A stretch of 64,000 nucleotides of DNA. Source: an uncultured Clostridia bacterium. GTDB taxonomy: Bacteria; Bacillota; Clostridia; Christensenellales; UBA1242. Location of the stretch: contig CALVYQ010000005.1 of NCBI GenBank assembly GCA_944372335.1, positions 1 through 64,000 on the forward strand. Reading direction: 5' to 3'. Of this stretch, positions 15,367 through 25,050 are shown in pieces (position 1 is the stretch's first letter; every line of letters starts with the position of its first letter). The position numbers were made by a program, and so were the translations under genes. The notes below the pieces were generated by a model, which was not told the DNA's origin, ran no database searches, and saw nothing but the letters and a program-made list of their open reading frames with translations.

Positions 15367-17604
15367 ATGAAAGAAGAGATTGTCGATGTTTATAAGGGCT
15401 TCAATGGTGGTAATTGGCAGGAGAATATTGATGTTGCTGATTTTATCAAGCAAAATTATAAGGAATATAAGGGAGATGATAATTTCCTCGCTCCTATCTC
15501 TCCAAAGACTAAAAAAGTGTGGGAGAAGTGCGAAAAACTTTTGCAAAAAGAGGCAAAGGTGGGGCTTCTTGATGTCGAGCTTAACGCTGTTTCTGGTATA
15601 ACAAGTTTTAAGCCGGGCTATATTGATAAGAAAAATGAGGTTGTGGTAGGCTTGCAGACGGATAAGCCATTAAAGCGAATTGTCAATCTCTATGGTGGTA
15701 CAAGAATGGCGGATAAGGCACTTGAAGCATACAATAAAAAGCTTAATCCAACACTTGAAAGCCACTTTAAAGAATTCAGAAAAACGCATAATGACGGTGT
15801 GTTTGATGCCTACACTCCAGAGATTAGACGTGCAAGAAAAGCTGGACTTTTAACCGGACTTCCAGATGCTTATGGAAGAGGAAGAATTATAGGTGATTAT
15901 CGTAGAGTGGCACTATATGGCGTTGATAAGCTCATCGAATTCAAGCAAAAAGATTACGCAAAGATTGATGTCTCTTCTGAGGAGAATATTAGACTTAGAG
16001 AGGAAGTTGCAGAGCAAATTAAAGCACTTAACAAGCTTAAAGAAATGGCAAAAAGCTATGGATATGACATCTCTAAACCGGCCACAAATGCGTATGAGGC
16101 TGTTCAGTGGCTATATTTTGCCTACCTTGCTGGCGTAAAAGAGGATAATGGTGCGGCAATGAGTTTAGGTCGTACTTCTACTTTCCTTGATATTTACATT
16201 GAAAGGGATATGCAAAGAAAACTGATGACAGAGAAAGATGCTCAAGAACTTATCGACCAATTTATCATAAAACTTCGTCTTGTAAGGCATCTACGAACAC
16301 CAGAGTATGATGAAATTTTTGCCGGTGACCCAACTTGGGTGACTGAGAGTGTTGGCGGTATGCTTGATGACACACACAGTTTAGTTACAAAAAATTCGTT
16401 TAGATATCTTCATTCTTTAATTAACCTCAATCCATCACCAGAGCCAAACTTGACCATTTTGTATTCCTCAAAATTACCTGCAAACTTCAAGCGTTATTGT
16501 GCAAAGATTTCTATTAAGACCGATGCTATTCAATACGAAGGCGATGATGTTATGCGTCCAATATATGGCAGTGACTATGCAATTGCGTGCTGTGTTTCAG
16601 CTATGAAAGTGGGAAAACAGATGCAGTTCTTTGGTGCACGTTGTAACCTTGCAAAAACGCTTCTATACTCCCTTAATGGTGGAGTTGATGAAAAGAGTGG
16701 TGCTCTTGTTGTTGAAGGCTTAAAGAAAAACAAGGAGAGCGTTTTAAATTTTGATACCGTTTGGAAGAATTATTTAAAGACCATGAAACTTGTGGCTAAA
16801 ACCTACGTTGATGCGATGAATATCATTCACTATATGCATGACAAATATGCCTACGAAGCTATCCAAATGGCACTTCATGACACGAATGTAGAGAGGCTTA
16901 TGGCTTTTGGTGTGGCTGGATTTTCTGTTGCAGTTGACTCACTTTCTGCAATAAAATATGCGAAAGTTAGCCCAATTAGAAATGATGAAGGAATTATTGT
17001 TGACTTTAAGATAACAGGTGATTTTCCAAAGTTTGGTAATGATGATGACAGAGTAGATGAAATTGCTGTTGAACTTGTTAAAGCGTTCAAAGCTTGTCTT
17101 GATGAAAATAAAACTTATAGAAAATCTATTAAAACTTTGTCGCTTCTTACCATCACTTCAAATGTTATGTATGGCAAAAAGACGGGTGCGACTCCAGACG
17201 GTAGGCGTGCAGGCGTGCCTTTTGCACCGGGGGCTAATCCTATGCATGAGCGTGACACGTCGGGGGCTCTTGCTTCTCTTAACTCTGTTGCTAAAATTCC
17301 ATACTGTAACTGTTGCCAAGACGGCATTTCAAACACCTTCTCTATCGTTCCAGATGCACTTGGCAAGGACGATAAGGCAAGGGTAAAGAATTTGGTTAGT
17401 ATTTTAGACGGTTACTTTGACCAAGAAGCACAACACCTCAATGTCAACGTTTTAAATCGTTCTCTTCTTATTGATGCCATGAACAATCCTTGGAAGTATC
17501 CAAACTTGACGATAAGAGTGAGTGGTTATGCTGTCAACTTCAATAAACTTTCTCGAGCTCATCAAGAGGAAGTGATTGCAAGAACCTTCCACACTTCAAG
17601 ATAA
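15367..17604 (+). CDS. pflB: formate C-acetyltransferase (pyruvate formate-lyase)
   Basis: A glycyl radical enzyme that converts pyruvate and CoA to acetyl-CoA and formate in the cytoplasm of anaerobes. 745 residues from the ATG at 15367, the usual length; this start is chosen over an upstream TTG because AGGAGA lies seven bases before it. The adjacent active-site cysteines C408-C409 lie in [10 protein letters not shown], and the radical-bearing glycine is G720 in RVSGYAV, 25 residues from the end. The activase gene follows 26 bases downstream. Together with the rubredoxin fusion this indicates fermentative anaerobic metabolism. Confidence 0.97.
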   Translation: MKEEIVDVYKGFNGGNWQENIDVADFIKQNYKEYKGDDNFLAPISPKTKKVWEKCEKLLQKEAKVGLLDVELNAVSGITSFKPGYIDKKNEVVVGLQTDKPLKRIVNLYGGTRMADKALEAYNKKLNPTLESHFKEFRKTHNDGVFDAYTPEIRRARKAGLLTGLPDAYGRGRIIGDYRRVALYGVDKLIEFKQKDYAKIDVSSEENIRLREEVAEQIKALNKLKEMAKSYGYDISKPATNAYEAVQWLYFAYLAGVKEDNGAAMSLGRTSTFLDIYIERDMQRKLMTEKDAQELIDQFIIKLRLVRHLRTPEYDEIFAGDPTWVTESVGGMLDDTHSLVTKNSFRYLHSLINLNPSPEPNLTILYSSKLPANFKRYCAKISIKTDAIQYEGDDVMRPIYGSDYAIACCVSAMKVGKQMQFFGARCNLAKTLLYSLNGGVDEKSGALVVEGLKKNKESVLNFDTVWKNYLKTMKLVAKTYVDAMNIIHYMHDKYAYEAIQMALHDTNVERLMAFGVAGFSVAVDSLSAIKYAKVSPIRNDEGIIVDFKITGDFPKFGNDDDRVDEIAVELVKAFKACLDENKTYRKSIKTLSLLTITSNVMYGKKTGATPDGRRAGVPFAPGANPMHERDTSGALASLNSVAKIPYCNCCQDGISNTFSIVPDALGKDDKARVKNLVSILDGYFDQEAQHLNVNVLNRSLLIDAMNNPWKYPNLTIRVSGYAVNFNKLSRAHQEEVIARTFHTSR

Positions 17605-17630
17605 AACTAAAATAGTTAGGAAAATATATA

Positions 17631-18332
17631 ATGGTAAAAGGGAATATAGATAGTTTTGAAACTATGGGACTAGTAGATGGGCCGGGCGTGAGATTTGTTG
17701 TCTTTATGCAGGGCTGTCCGCTTAGGTGTGCTTACTGTCACAATCCAGAGACTTGGAGTGACAAAAAAAAGATAGAAATGACTGCCGAAGAGCTTGTTAA
17801 AAAGATATTGAAATATAGGCCATACTTTGGTGATGAGGGTGGAGTGACGTTCTCAGGCGGAGAGCCACTTAGGCAACCAGAGTTTTTGCTTGAAGCATTA
17901 AAAGAATGTAAGAAGCAAAATATACATACTTGTTTAGACACTTCTGGCTTTGGAGAAAACTATGAGGAAATCTTAGATTATGTTGATTTAGTTATTTTAG
18001 ATGTTAAAGCAATAGTTCCAGAAAAATATAAAGCTCTCACTGGTCAAGCAATTGATAAATACAATAAATTTTTAGAAACTTGTCAAGAAAAGGACAAAAA
18101 GCTTTGGCTAAGGCAAGTGATAGTGCCGGGCTATAATGATACAAAAGAAGATGTGTTAAAGCTTAAAGCTTATATAAAAAACATCAAAAATGTAGAGAAG
18201 GTGGAACTTCTTCCATATCACAGTATGGCGAAAGAAAAATATAAAAATTTAGGCATAAAATATAGACTAGATGATGTTGTTGATATGGATAAAGAAAAAT
18301 GCAAACAACTTGAAAAATTATTAAATAATTAA
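17631..18332 (+). CDS. pflA: pyruvate formate-lyase activating enzyme (radical SAM)
   Basis: Radical SAM enzyme of 233 residues that abstracts a hydrogen from the glycine of PflB to create its radical. The iron-sulfur cluster cysteines are C29, C33 and C36 in CPLRCAYC. The N-terminal GNIDSFETMGLVDGPGVRFV and the later VTFSGGEPL (SAM-binding GGE) are typical of the activases. Length is normal. It follows pflB in the same transcription unit and a strong terminator closes the pair. Confidence 0.95.
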   Translation: MVKGNIDSFETMGLVDGPGVRFVVFMQGCPLRCAYCHNPETWSDKKKIEMTAEELVKKILKYRPYFGDEGGVTFSGGEPLRQPEFLLEALKECKKQNIHTCLDTSGFGENYEEILDYVDLVILDVKAIVPEKYKALTGQAIDKYNKFLETCQEKDKKLWLRQVIVPGYNDTKEDVLKLKAYIKNIKNVEKVELLPYHSMAKEKYKNLGIKYRLDDVVDMDKEKCKQLEKLLNN

Positions 18333-18376
18333 AATAAAAACTTTAGAAAAATTAAAAAATCAATAAATTATTCAAA

Positions 18377-18410
18377 AAAACACTAAAAAATTGCATTTTT
18401 TAGTGTTTTT
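18377..18410 (+). terminator. terminator of pflBA
   Basis: AAAACACTAAAAAA, loop TTGCA, TTTTTTAGTGTTTTTT: long A/T-rich hairpin with T-run. The following 170 bases to 18587 are almost pure A/T and carry no gene. Confidence 0.85.
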
Positions 18411-18587
18411 TATTGTTTTTTAAATATTTTTTATTAAATTTTAAATTTTTAATTAAAAAGTGGCTTTTATAAGGAAAATAAAATTTAAAAATTAATCATA
18501 AAAAATATTTAAATAATTTTATTTTATTTTTTATAATTAAATATCTATTAAAAATATCAAATTTAGAATTAGTGATATATTTTTAAT

Positions 18588-20150
18588 TTATAAATTATTT
18601 TTTAAATACAAAGTTAAAATATTTAATAATTTTTTTGCGTAATTTTCATCTTTATGGAAAAGATATATCTTTAATTTTGGCTCAGTGCCACTAGGACGAA
18701 GAATGAAAGAACCATCTTTTATTTTAAATTCCAAAAAATTTTGTTTTGGAAGTTTTGTGTCATCGTTTTGATAATCAATGATTTTCAAAGTATCTAATTT
18801 TAATTCTTTTAGTTTTGTCTTTCTGATTTTTTCAATTATATAATTAGAATTTTCAATCTCAATTGAGTCAGCAAGCGATGTCATTTTGCCATATTTATTA
18901 TAGATATCCTCTAGTTTATCGATAAGCGTTTTTCCACCTCTCTTTAATTTTTCGGCAATTTCAGCAATGAGCAGCGAGGCAGAGATACCATCTTTATCAT
19001 AGGCATCTCTTACGCAGTAGCCACAACTCTCTTCATAGATTAGAACGATATTTTCTCTGCCATATACACTTGCCAATTCCTTTGCCTTGCTTCCCATACT
19101 CATAAAGCCGGTGAGCGTCTTGTATAGTTTGGCATTATTTTTCTTGCAAATTTCATCTATCAACGGACTTGTCACCACGCTTGTGACGATAATCTTATCT
19201 TTTGTGCCAGAAAGAAGATGGTCAGCAAAGATATATCCAACCTCATTTCCGCTAAGTTTTACAAACTCATTATTATGCTTTACCATAACGCCAAGCCTGT
19301 CAGCATCTGGGTCAGTGGCAATGATGATTTCACTTTTGTTTTTCTTTGCCACTTTTTTTGCTTCATTAAAAGCTTCTTCAAATTCTGGATTAGGATAAGG
19401 GCAGGTGGTAAAGTTAGGATCTTGTTTCGTTTGCACTGATTTAAATTTAAAACCATTATAGCCCAAAAGTTTTTTGACAGCCTTGTAGCCTGTTCCGTTT
19501 AAAGCGGTGTAAGTGATTTTTAAACATCTCTTCTTATTTTCATATATGCCATCAAGGAAACTATCTATTATGCCACTTTCAACATATTTAACTTTGCCAA
19601 GTCTTTTTTTATATATCTTATTGTAGCACAAAGTTTCATCTGTCTCATCGAATAATTTTGTTAGCTTTGCTTGTATTTCTTTATCTATTTGAATTCCGTC
19701 AGCACCATATATTTTTATACCGTTATATTCCTTTTTGTTGTGGCTTGCTGTTATCATTATTGATAAATCGCATTTATAATAGGTTGTTGCAAAAACAAGC
19801 ACAGGGGTAGGACAAAAATCTTTAAACAAAAGAGTATCCACTTGATAGGCTTTTAAAGTTTTAGCAAATAGTCTAGAAAAAAGCTTGCTGTTTTTTCGTG
19901 TATCAAAGCCGATGATGACCTTGGCGTTTTTATCTTTTAAATATTCACCAACTGCACTTGCAAGCTTACAAACGGTGAGCTCGTTGATTTTGTTAGTTCC
20001 AAGTTCCATAATTCCTCTAATTCCTGCCGTGCCGAAAGAGAGAGAAGAGGAAAAGTTTTCTTTAATTTTTTTCTCATCTAAATTTCTAAGTTTTTTGGTT
20101 ATCTTTTCGTCTTTAATATTATTTAACCAATAAGAATAACTATCTTGCAT
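18588..20150 (-). CDS. phosphoglucomutase/phosphomannomutase
   Basis: A 520-residue alpha-D-phosphohexomutase that moves phosphate between C1 and C6 of glucose or mannose, supplying sugar-1-phosphate for glycan and glycolipid synthesis. Visible motifs: TAGIRGIMELGTN near the N-terminus, the phosphoserine loop MITASHNKKEYNGIKIYG, the metal-binding loop ATDPDADRLG, the sugar loop in YEESCGYC, and the phosphate-binding LRPSGTEPKLKIY near the C-terminus. Length fits the PgcA-type bacterial family. It is a lone minus-strand gene divergent from the glycosyltransferase at 20305. Glucose versus mannose preference cannot be decided. Confidence 0.9.
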   Translation of the reverse strand: MQDSYSYWLNNIKDEKITKKLRNLDEKKIKENFSSSLSFGTAGIRGIMELGTNKINELTVCKLASAVGEYLKDKNAKVIIGFDTRKNSKLFSRLFAKTLKAYQVDTLLFKDFCPTPVLVFATTYYKCDLSIMITASHNKKEYNGIKIYGADGIQIDKEIQAKLTKLFDETDETLCYNKIYKKRLGKVKYVESGIIDSFLDGIYENKKRCLKITYTALNGTGYKAVKKLLGYNGFKFKSVQTKQDPNFTTCPYPNPEFEEAFNEAKKVAKKNKSEIIIATDPDADRLGVMVKHNNEFVKLSGNEVGYIFADHLLSGTKDKIIVTSVVTSPLIDEICKKNNAKLYKTLTGFMSMGSKAKELASVYGRENIVLIYEESCGYCVRDAYDKDGISASLLIAEIAEKLKRGGKTLIDKLEDIYNKYGKMTSLADSIEIENSNYIIEKIRKTKLKELKLDTLKIIDYQNDDTKLPKQNFLEFKIKDGSFILRPSGTEPKLKIYLFHKDENYAKKLLNILTLYLKNNL

Positions 20151-20304
20151 ATATACCTCAAAATTATTATAAAAAAGTCAAATTGAATTGTCAAACTTAT
20201 TCTTTTATAAATTTTTTTTAAAATATTTCTTATTTGCTTTGAATAATCGACTTTTTAATATATAATGAAATTTAAGAAACGCCAATGTTTCCAAGGGAGG
20301 AGTG

Positions 20305-21459
20305 ATGAAAGTTTTAATTTTAACCGTTTCGGCTGGAGAGGGACACAACTCAATGAGCCGAGCGATCTCTAATTATTTAAAAACAACATATAAAGATGTG
20401 GAATTGAGGCAGGTTGACCTATATAAAGATGGTCCAATGACTGCAAAGAAGAAGCAAGCGGGTTGGATGGTCAATGATGGATATTTTACTTTGGTTAAAT
20501 ATTTTCTTAAACTTGCAAATAGTCAATTTGAAAGATTGAAGCGAAGAGATATAACAAAAGATGCTTTTACTCTTAGAAGCACATTCATAAAACCTGCAAG
20601 GCCGTATGTAGAGGAAGTTATCAATGAGTTTAAACCAGATGCTGTTTTCTGTGCACATACATTTGCTGCGATAATACTTAGCGATTTAAGAAAGGAAGGC
20701 AACGAAAACGCATTAAAGGCACGTGTTGTTACGGTGGTATCCGATTTCGATGTTGCACCATATACAGAGCTGTTGACAGAGGTTGATTATATCATCACGC
20801 CAACTGATGATTTTGACAATGATTTAACAAGGCGTGGCTTTGATTTAAGTAAGCGTATCAGCCTTGGTATTCCAATTCAAGAAAAATTTGGACTATATAT
20901 TGACCAAAAAGAAGCAAGAAGAGAGCTTGGGTTAGATGAAAATAAAGACACTGTTATGTTGATGAGCGGTGGTGTGGGCTTTGGTAACACGGCAAAAGTT
21001 GTTTTAAATTTAAATAAATGCCAACATGATTTTCAAATAATCTGTGTGTGCGGTCGCAATGAGAAACTTAAAAAGAAATTGGAAAAACTTCAGAAAAGAG
21101 GAAGAATAAAAAAGGAGACAAAAATTTTAGGCTTTGCCAATAATATAGATGTTATAATGAGTGCCTCTAATGTTCTTATTGGGAAACTTGGAGGACTCTC
21201 GACCAGCGAGGCGTTTGCTAAATATCTGCCTGTGATAAGTTATAAAAAACTACCATTTCAAGAATATGACAATATGCTCTACTTAAAAAAGCAAAATGTC
21301 TGTGAGTATATAACCAAAAATGGCAAAATTTACGAACTTGTTGACACAGTTTTAGATAATAAAGGCAAATATTATGAGCATTTAGAGAAAATTAGGCGTC
21401 CAAATGCCACAAAAAATATTGGTGACCTTCTTTACAGCGGAAAACTTCAAAATACCTAA
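20305..21459 (+). CDS. glycolipid-type glycosyltransferase (MGDG synthase/UgtP-like)
   Basis: 384 residues from the ATG at 20305, preferred over an adjacent GTG because GGGAGG sits five bases before it. The N-terminal LILTVSAGEGHNSMSRAI is the glycine/His loop of MGDG synthase and UgtP, which bind the diacylglycerol acceptor. The C-terminal GKLGGLSTSEAFAKYLPVI is the UDP-sugar-binding region of the GT28-like family. Products would be glycosyl-diacylglycerols in the inner leaflet, possibly anchors for lipoteichoic acid. The divergent phosphohexomutase could supply the sugar phosphate (inference). A terminator follows. Confidence 0.85.
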   Translation: MKVLILTVSAGEGHNSMSRAISNYLKTTYKDVELRQVDLYKDGPMTAKKKQAGWMVNDGYFTLVKYFLKLANSQFERLKRRDITKDAFTLRSTFIKPARPYVEEVINEFKPDAVFCAHTFAAIILSDLRKEGNENALKARVVTVVSDFDVAPYTELLTEVDYIITPTDDFDNDLTRRGFDLSKRISLGIPIQEKFGLYIDQKEARRELGLDENKDTVMLMSGGVGFGNTAKVVLNLNKCQHDFQIICVCGRNEKLKKKLEKLQKRGRIKKETKILGFANNIDVIMSASNVLIGKLGGLSTSEAFAKYLPVISYKKLPFQEYDNMLYLKKQNVCEYITKNGKIYELVDTVLDNKGKYYEHLEKIRRPNATKNIGDLLYSGKLQNT

Positions 21460-21473
21460 ATTATTAAAAATAA

Positions 21474-21501
21474 AAATCAAGCAAACAAGGCTTGATTTTT
21501 T
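21474..21501 (+). terminator. terminator after the glycosyltransferase
   Basis: AAATCAAGC, loop AAACAAG, GCTTGATTTTTT: hairpin with T-run. It lies between two convergent genes. Confidence 0.85.
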
Positions 21502-21516
21502 ATTAAATATAAATTT

Positions 21517-22017
21517 TTATCTATTCTTTCCCGGAGCGAAGATGACAGTCAGTAGTGATATTGCCATTGTTGCAATCATGCCCCAACCTATGCTGAACGT
21601 GATGCCGTTTATTATTGGAAGCTCTGACCAACTTCCGCCCATTATGACTTCGTTGCAATAAACTGCAAGCATGATTCCGGCAAGTGCGGTGAAGATAAAG
21701 AAGAAAAGGGCGAACCAGCGTGCACTGACATAGGACTTATTCTTCGTTGCCTTCGTGATAAGATTGATTAGTGTAATGATAAGCATAATGCCAGCAAAGA
21801 CAAGAGCAAGAATCAATGCGACTGCGGCAACTGTTAGGTATGCGTGTTGGTCGCCGTCAAATCTAATCATATCAAAAAGTGATTCGTCAAGAAAAGTGTA
21901 GCCGTCCAAGTTTCCTTCGCCATTAAAGTTATAGATGCCAAACGCAGGTTGAGTGAAAAGCACTATTGCACCGACCCCTAAGATTATTGTGATTATAGAA
22001 AAGATGATTGTAAGCAT
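21517..22017 (-). CDS. four-segment membrane protein (166 aa)
   Basis: A 166-residue membrane protein with four hydrophobic segments (about residues 2-24, 62-86, 101-122 and 141-163) and an external loop of about 35 residues after the first. AGGAGG lies six bases before the ATG. The last segment ends in FAPGKNR. Topology is that of small four-helix integral membrane proteins. I recognise no enzyme motif. It is convergent with the glycosyltransferase and divergent from yqzL-recO. Confidence 0.6.
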   Translation of the reverse strand: MLTIIFSIITIILGVGAIVLFTQPAFGIYNFNGEGNLDGYTFLDESLFDMIRFDGDQHAYLTVAAVALILALVFAGIMLIITLINLITKATKNKSYVSARWFALFFFIFTALAGIMLAVYCNEVIMGGSWSELPIINGITFSIGWGMIATMAISLLTVIFAPGKNR

Positions 22018-22121
22018 TTTAACCTCCTAAAAGCAATATATAGATATGTTATAATTTTTTATTTATTTTGTCAAGCATATCGCAAAAATATTAAAGAGAA
22101 TAAAAAAGCTTAAAATTTTAT

Positions 22122-22149
22122 TTGACATATCCTTCTTTTAAGTTATAAT
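22122..22149 (+). promoter_or_regulatory. promoter of yqzL-recO
   Basis: TTGACA, a 16-bp spacer, then TATAAT, ending 47 bases before the ATG of the small gene. Confidence 0.75.
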
Positions 22150-22196
22150 AAGAATAGAAAAGAGGAAATTTTCGCAAACTAGAAAAGGAGGTGGGT

Positions 22197-22322
22197 ATGA
22201 AAGGAAAATTTAATTCTGAATATCACTATTTATGCTGGTTAGCTTTTAAAGCAACAGGAAATCCGAAGATTATGCAAGAGTATCTTGCAGAAAAATATAA
22301 GAATAAAGAGCGTGATAGATAA
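22197..22322 (+). CDS. yqzL: YqzL-like small protein (41 aa)
   Basis: A 41-residue frame with an excellent ribosome binding site (AAAAGGAGGTGGGT before ATG). The core YLCWLAFKATGNPKIMQEYL keeps the W..F..TG....YL pattern of YqzL, a tiny protein of unknown function encoded directly before recO in Bacillus. The next gene here is recO, so order supports the match. The family is known for its conserved position rather than for a role. Confidence 0.7.
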   Translation: MKGKFNSEYHYLCWLAFKATGNPKIMQEYLAEKYKNKERDR

Positions 22323-22384
22323 ATTTAATCGGCAATTTGAAAATAATATAATAGAAATAGTTTGAATATCAAATAAGGAATAAT

Positions 22385-23104
22385 ATGAGTTTAAATTTAA
22401 AAGCAATTGTAATTAGAGGAAATAATGCAAAAGAGAAGGATAAAAATATTCTTCTTTTTTCTCTTGAAGAGGGCAAGCTTTGGGTGACTTTCAAGGGGGT
22501 AAGAGGTGACAAAGCTAAGCTGAAATATGCGAAAGAACAATTCTGTTTTGGTGATTATATAGTGGAAGAGGGCAAGCTTAATAATGTTGTTGTAGGCGTG
22601 GATATTATTGAAGATTTTAATGAGATAGCAAAGGATATAGATAAGTATTTTGAGGGAAATGCCATGCTTGAAATTGTGGAAAAATTGGATTTTGAGGGGG
22701 CAAAAGAGCGTTACGAGGTGTTTATGTCGCTTATTAACGCTCTGAAAATTTTGGCTTTTCATAAAGTCACACATTTAGCGGTACTCTTAAAGTTTATGCT
22801 CAATATTTTTGAAATTTATGGCATGAAACTATATAGTGAAAAATGCTCCTGTTGTGGTGGAGAATTTCATGATAACATTTACATAAATCATCAAATCGGC
22901 GAGCTTGTTTGCTCTTCTTGTAAAACTTTTCAAAGTGAGCTTATTGGGAAAGGGGAATTTAATTTGATAAGGCTTTTATCTAGTTTGTCTTATGAAAAAT
23001 TGCCTAGCTTCCCAGAAGAAGTAGGACAAAAAACATTAAAACTACTTGTAAAAAATTTTTATAACAGGTTTTCAGGGAGTTTAAAATTTGTTGGTATCTT
23101 TTAA
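22385..23104 (+). CDS. recO: DNA repair protein RecO
   Basis: 239 residues, the normal size. The N-terminal OB-fold begins with LNLKAIVIRGNNAKEKDKNI and contains KLWVTFKGVRGDKAKLKYAK, typical of RecO. The C-terminal half is helical and holds a four-cysteine zinc site, CSCCGG and CSSC. RecO with RecR loads RecA on single-stranded DNA covered by SSB in gap repair. It follows yqzL as in Bacillus. Its last four bases overlap the end of the convergent gene at 23101. Confidence 0.9.
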   Translation: MSLNLKAIVIRGNNAKEKDKNILLFSLEEGKLWVTFKGVRGDKAKLKYAKEQFCFGDYIVEEGKLNNVVVGVDIIEDFNEIAKDIDKYFEGNAMLEIVEKLDFEGAKERYEVFMSLINALKILAFHKVTHLAVLLKFMLNIFEIYGMKLYSEKCSCCGGEFHDNIYINHQIGELVCSSCKTFQSELIGKGEFNLIRLLSSLSYEKLPSFPEEVGQKTLKLLVKNFYNRFSGSLKFVGIF

Positions 23105-23976
23105 TTCAACTTATCCACTGAGATATCCACAATTTGACCTTTTTTAGTTTCAAAGCGGACAAAGTTTTTGGCGTTTTCGCTTATCACTATGAAGTCGTCT
23201 GTGGATAAAGGAAGAAAATTAACTACATTGCCTAAAAATTTTGCGAGATTATCTTCGTTTATCTTCAAACTTGCGTCCAAAAGATTTTTTGCAAAGTGGA
23301 AATCTTTGACTTTAATTGCCTCCAAAAATCTATAAGGAGAAAGCTCTTCAATGGCTTTACTTTTATCATATTCAAAGGACATATTTTCCACTTTAATCTT
23401 ATCATCAGCAAAACTATATGATGCTTTTTTAATTCTGTTTTCATAGTCATCTAATCGGTTGCTTAGATTTAATGTGTTCTTTTCAAATTCAATTTCATTG
23501 CCTTCAAAGTGAGATAGATGGCAATTTGTCGTGTTAAAGACATAGAGGTCGTGTGTGAACTCAATGCAAGCAAAATTGCCTTTTTTAAATACCTTGTAGT
23601 TCGTGGTGTCGTGCGGGCACGAGTATGAAACAGAGTAGTTTTTGTATTCAAATGTAATTTCCTGTTGTGTCACTGATATTTCGCATTTCTCACCATTAAA
23701 AAAAAGGTGTTCTTTATTGGTCACAACGAGATTATTTTCCTCATTTAAGAGTAAAAGTGTAAAATCGTTTACATCGTACACTGAATATCGAGAAGTGTTT
23801 TGTAAATTATTTAAATTGATATAAAAAGGGATATTCCTTCTTGAATAAACAGCGGGATAGACAAAAAGCTTATCCTCATCGACAATTTCAAGCTTATCAT
23901 TTTCATCAAGCTCAAACGAAGCTTCATCTGTTTTTACAAGACATGGATAGGTGGATTTCAAAATAATCTTTTTCAT
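23101..23976 (-). CDS. hypothetical protein, all-beta N-terminal region (291 aa)
   Basis: A soluble 291-residue protein of strand-rich composition (KIILKSTYPCLVKTDEASFE, then NFACIEFTHDLYVFNTTNCH) with a helical stretch near the C-terminus. No signal peptide or membrane segment and no recognised catalytic motif. Its 3' end overlaps recO by four bases in convergent orientation, so the two mRNAs could interfere. The ribosome binding site before the ATG is weak. I cannot name a family. Confidence 0.55.
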   Translation of the reverse strand: MKKIILKSTYPCLVKTDEASFELDENDKLEIVDEDKLFVYPAVYSRRNIPFYINLNNLQNTSRYSVYDVNDFTLLLLNEENNLVVTNKEHLFFNGEKCEISVTQQEITFEYKNYSVSYSCPHDTTNYKVFKKGNFACIEFTHDLYVFNTTNCHLSHFEGNEIEFEKNTLNLSNRLDDYENRIKKASYSFADDKIKVENMSFEYDKSKAIEELSPYRFLEAIKVKDFHFAKNLLDASLKINEDNLAKFLGNVVNFLPLSTDDFIVISENAKNFVRFETKKGQIVDISVDKLN

Positions 23977-24064
23977 AGAATAAGTTATGATAGTTTTTTG
24001 CTAGGTATTCTTTCTTTTTGCTGACTATAAGGTAAAACATTTTGAAAATTGTCGAATTTCACTC

Positions 24065-24093
24065 TTGACAAAAGTGTGTTTTTATATTAGAAT
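24065..24093 (+). promoter_or_regulatory. promoter of the 199-residue gene
   Basis: TTGACA, a 17-bp spacer, then TAGAAT, placed 20 bases before the ATG at 24114. The leader holds only the ribosome binding site GAGGAGGA. Confidence 0.75.
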
Positions 24094-24113
24094 GAAAGTA
24101 TGAGGAGGAGGAT

Positions 24114-24713
24114 ATGGGTGCTTTTAGCGAGTATTTGACAGAAAGTGAGCTTAATACTGTCAACAAGGTGTTGGCAGATAAAGGCTTGAAATCAATCATG
24201 AACAGACTTTTTTCTGGTTTTCCAGAGAACGTGAGAGGAGAAATATTCACCAATCAACTTGATGATCGTGAGCGATATTTTGATAAAGAAGGCAGGCAGG
24301 TTTCTGGTGGAATGGAGGCGGTGTTTACTTTAAACAATAATAGTGCCTATCGTAGTTTTGCCTATGAAAATGGGAGTGTGGAATTTAAATTAACACTAAA
24401 TAAGTTGCTTTTTGACAATGGTTCAAACAATGCCTATAATAGTAAAGCCATGAAAAAAAGATTTGGTGTGGAACTAGAAATAGGGTATCTTCCACGTGTC
24501 ATTGTTTCCTATAAAGGAAAGCCAGTGCCGATGAGAGAAGGCGAATTAAAACAATATCAAATAACCGAGATGGAATATGTTTTGTTTGAAAATGTGAACA
24601 ATCATGATCAGAAGTTATTTGCCTCTCAAAGAAAGAAAGTGTATGTTCCAGAGCAAGTATATGAAATTTCAAATTCAATCAATTTTGACAATGCAAAAGG
24701 AAAAGATAATTAA
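24114..24713 (+). CDS. hypothetical protein (199 aa)
   Basis: A cytoplasmic 199-residue protein without membrane segments. Residues about 1-40 are helical (SELNTVNKVLADKGLKSIMN), the rest mixed alpha/beta with a central repeated-looking beta region (SVEFKLTLNKLLFDNGS). Strong promoter, GAGGAGGA ribosome binding site and a clear terminator show a real, self-contained gene. No family recognised. Confidence 0.65.
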   Translation: MGAFSEYLTESELNTVNKVLADKGLKSIMNRLFSGFPENVRGEIFTNQLDDRERYFDKEGRQVSGGMEAVFTLNNNSAYRSFAYENGSVEFKLTLNKLLFDNGSNNAYNSKAMKKRFGVELEIGYLPRVIVSYKGKPVPMREGELKQYQITEMEYVLFENVNNHDQKLFASQRKKVYVPEQVYEISNSINFDNAKGKDN

Positions 24714-24765
24714 AAAATTTTAATTTTATAAAATTATCTTTTAAAAAGGATAATTATTAGAAGAA

Positions 24766-24808
24766 AAAAGCCCTAATCATGCGTTATTTAGCGTTGTTTA
24801 GGGCTTTT
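24766..24808 (+). terminator. terminator with branched stem
   Basis: AAAAAGCCCTAA pairs with TTAGGGCTTTT around a loop that can itself form a small inner stem (GCG...GCG region), followed by T residues. Confidence 0.8.
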
Positions 24809-25050
24809 ATATATTTTTATAAAAGATTTTATAAATTAATTCAAAATTATTTTAATATTTTGAAAAAAAATAGCATTAAATGTGTTCTATTTTGAAATAA
24901 TGAATAAAATAAAGTAGCATTTTTTCAATATATATTTTCTCTTTTTGAGCTATTTTGTCCTATTTAGAAAATTTATTATAAATGCTTTTCTTTTTTGAAA
25001 AAATATGTTAAAATACGCATAAATTAAGAAATTAAGATATGAGGTACTAT
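24809..25050. other. A/T-rich leader of the giant surface-protein gene
   Basis: About 240 bases, part of a 330-base gene-free stretch, almost pure A/T. I see no consensus promoter of good spacing, though TTGAAA and TAAAAT elements occur near 24995-25012. No hairpin RNA or small gene is visible. Confidence 0.4.
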
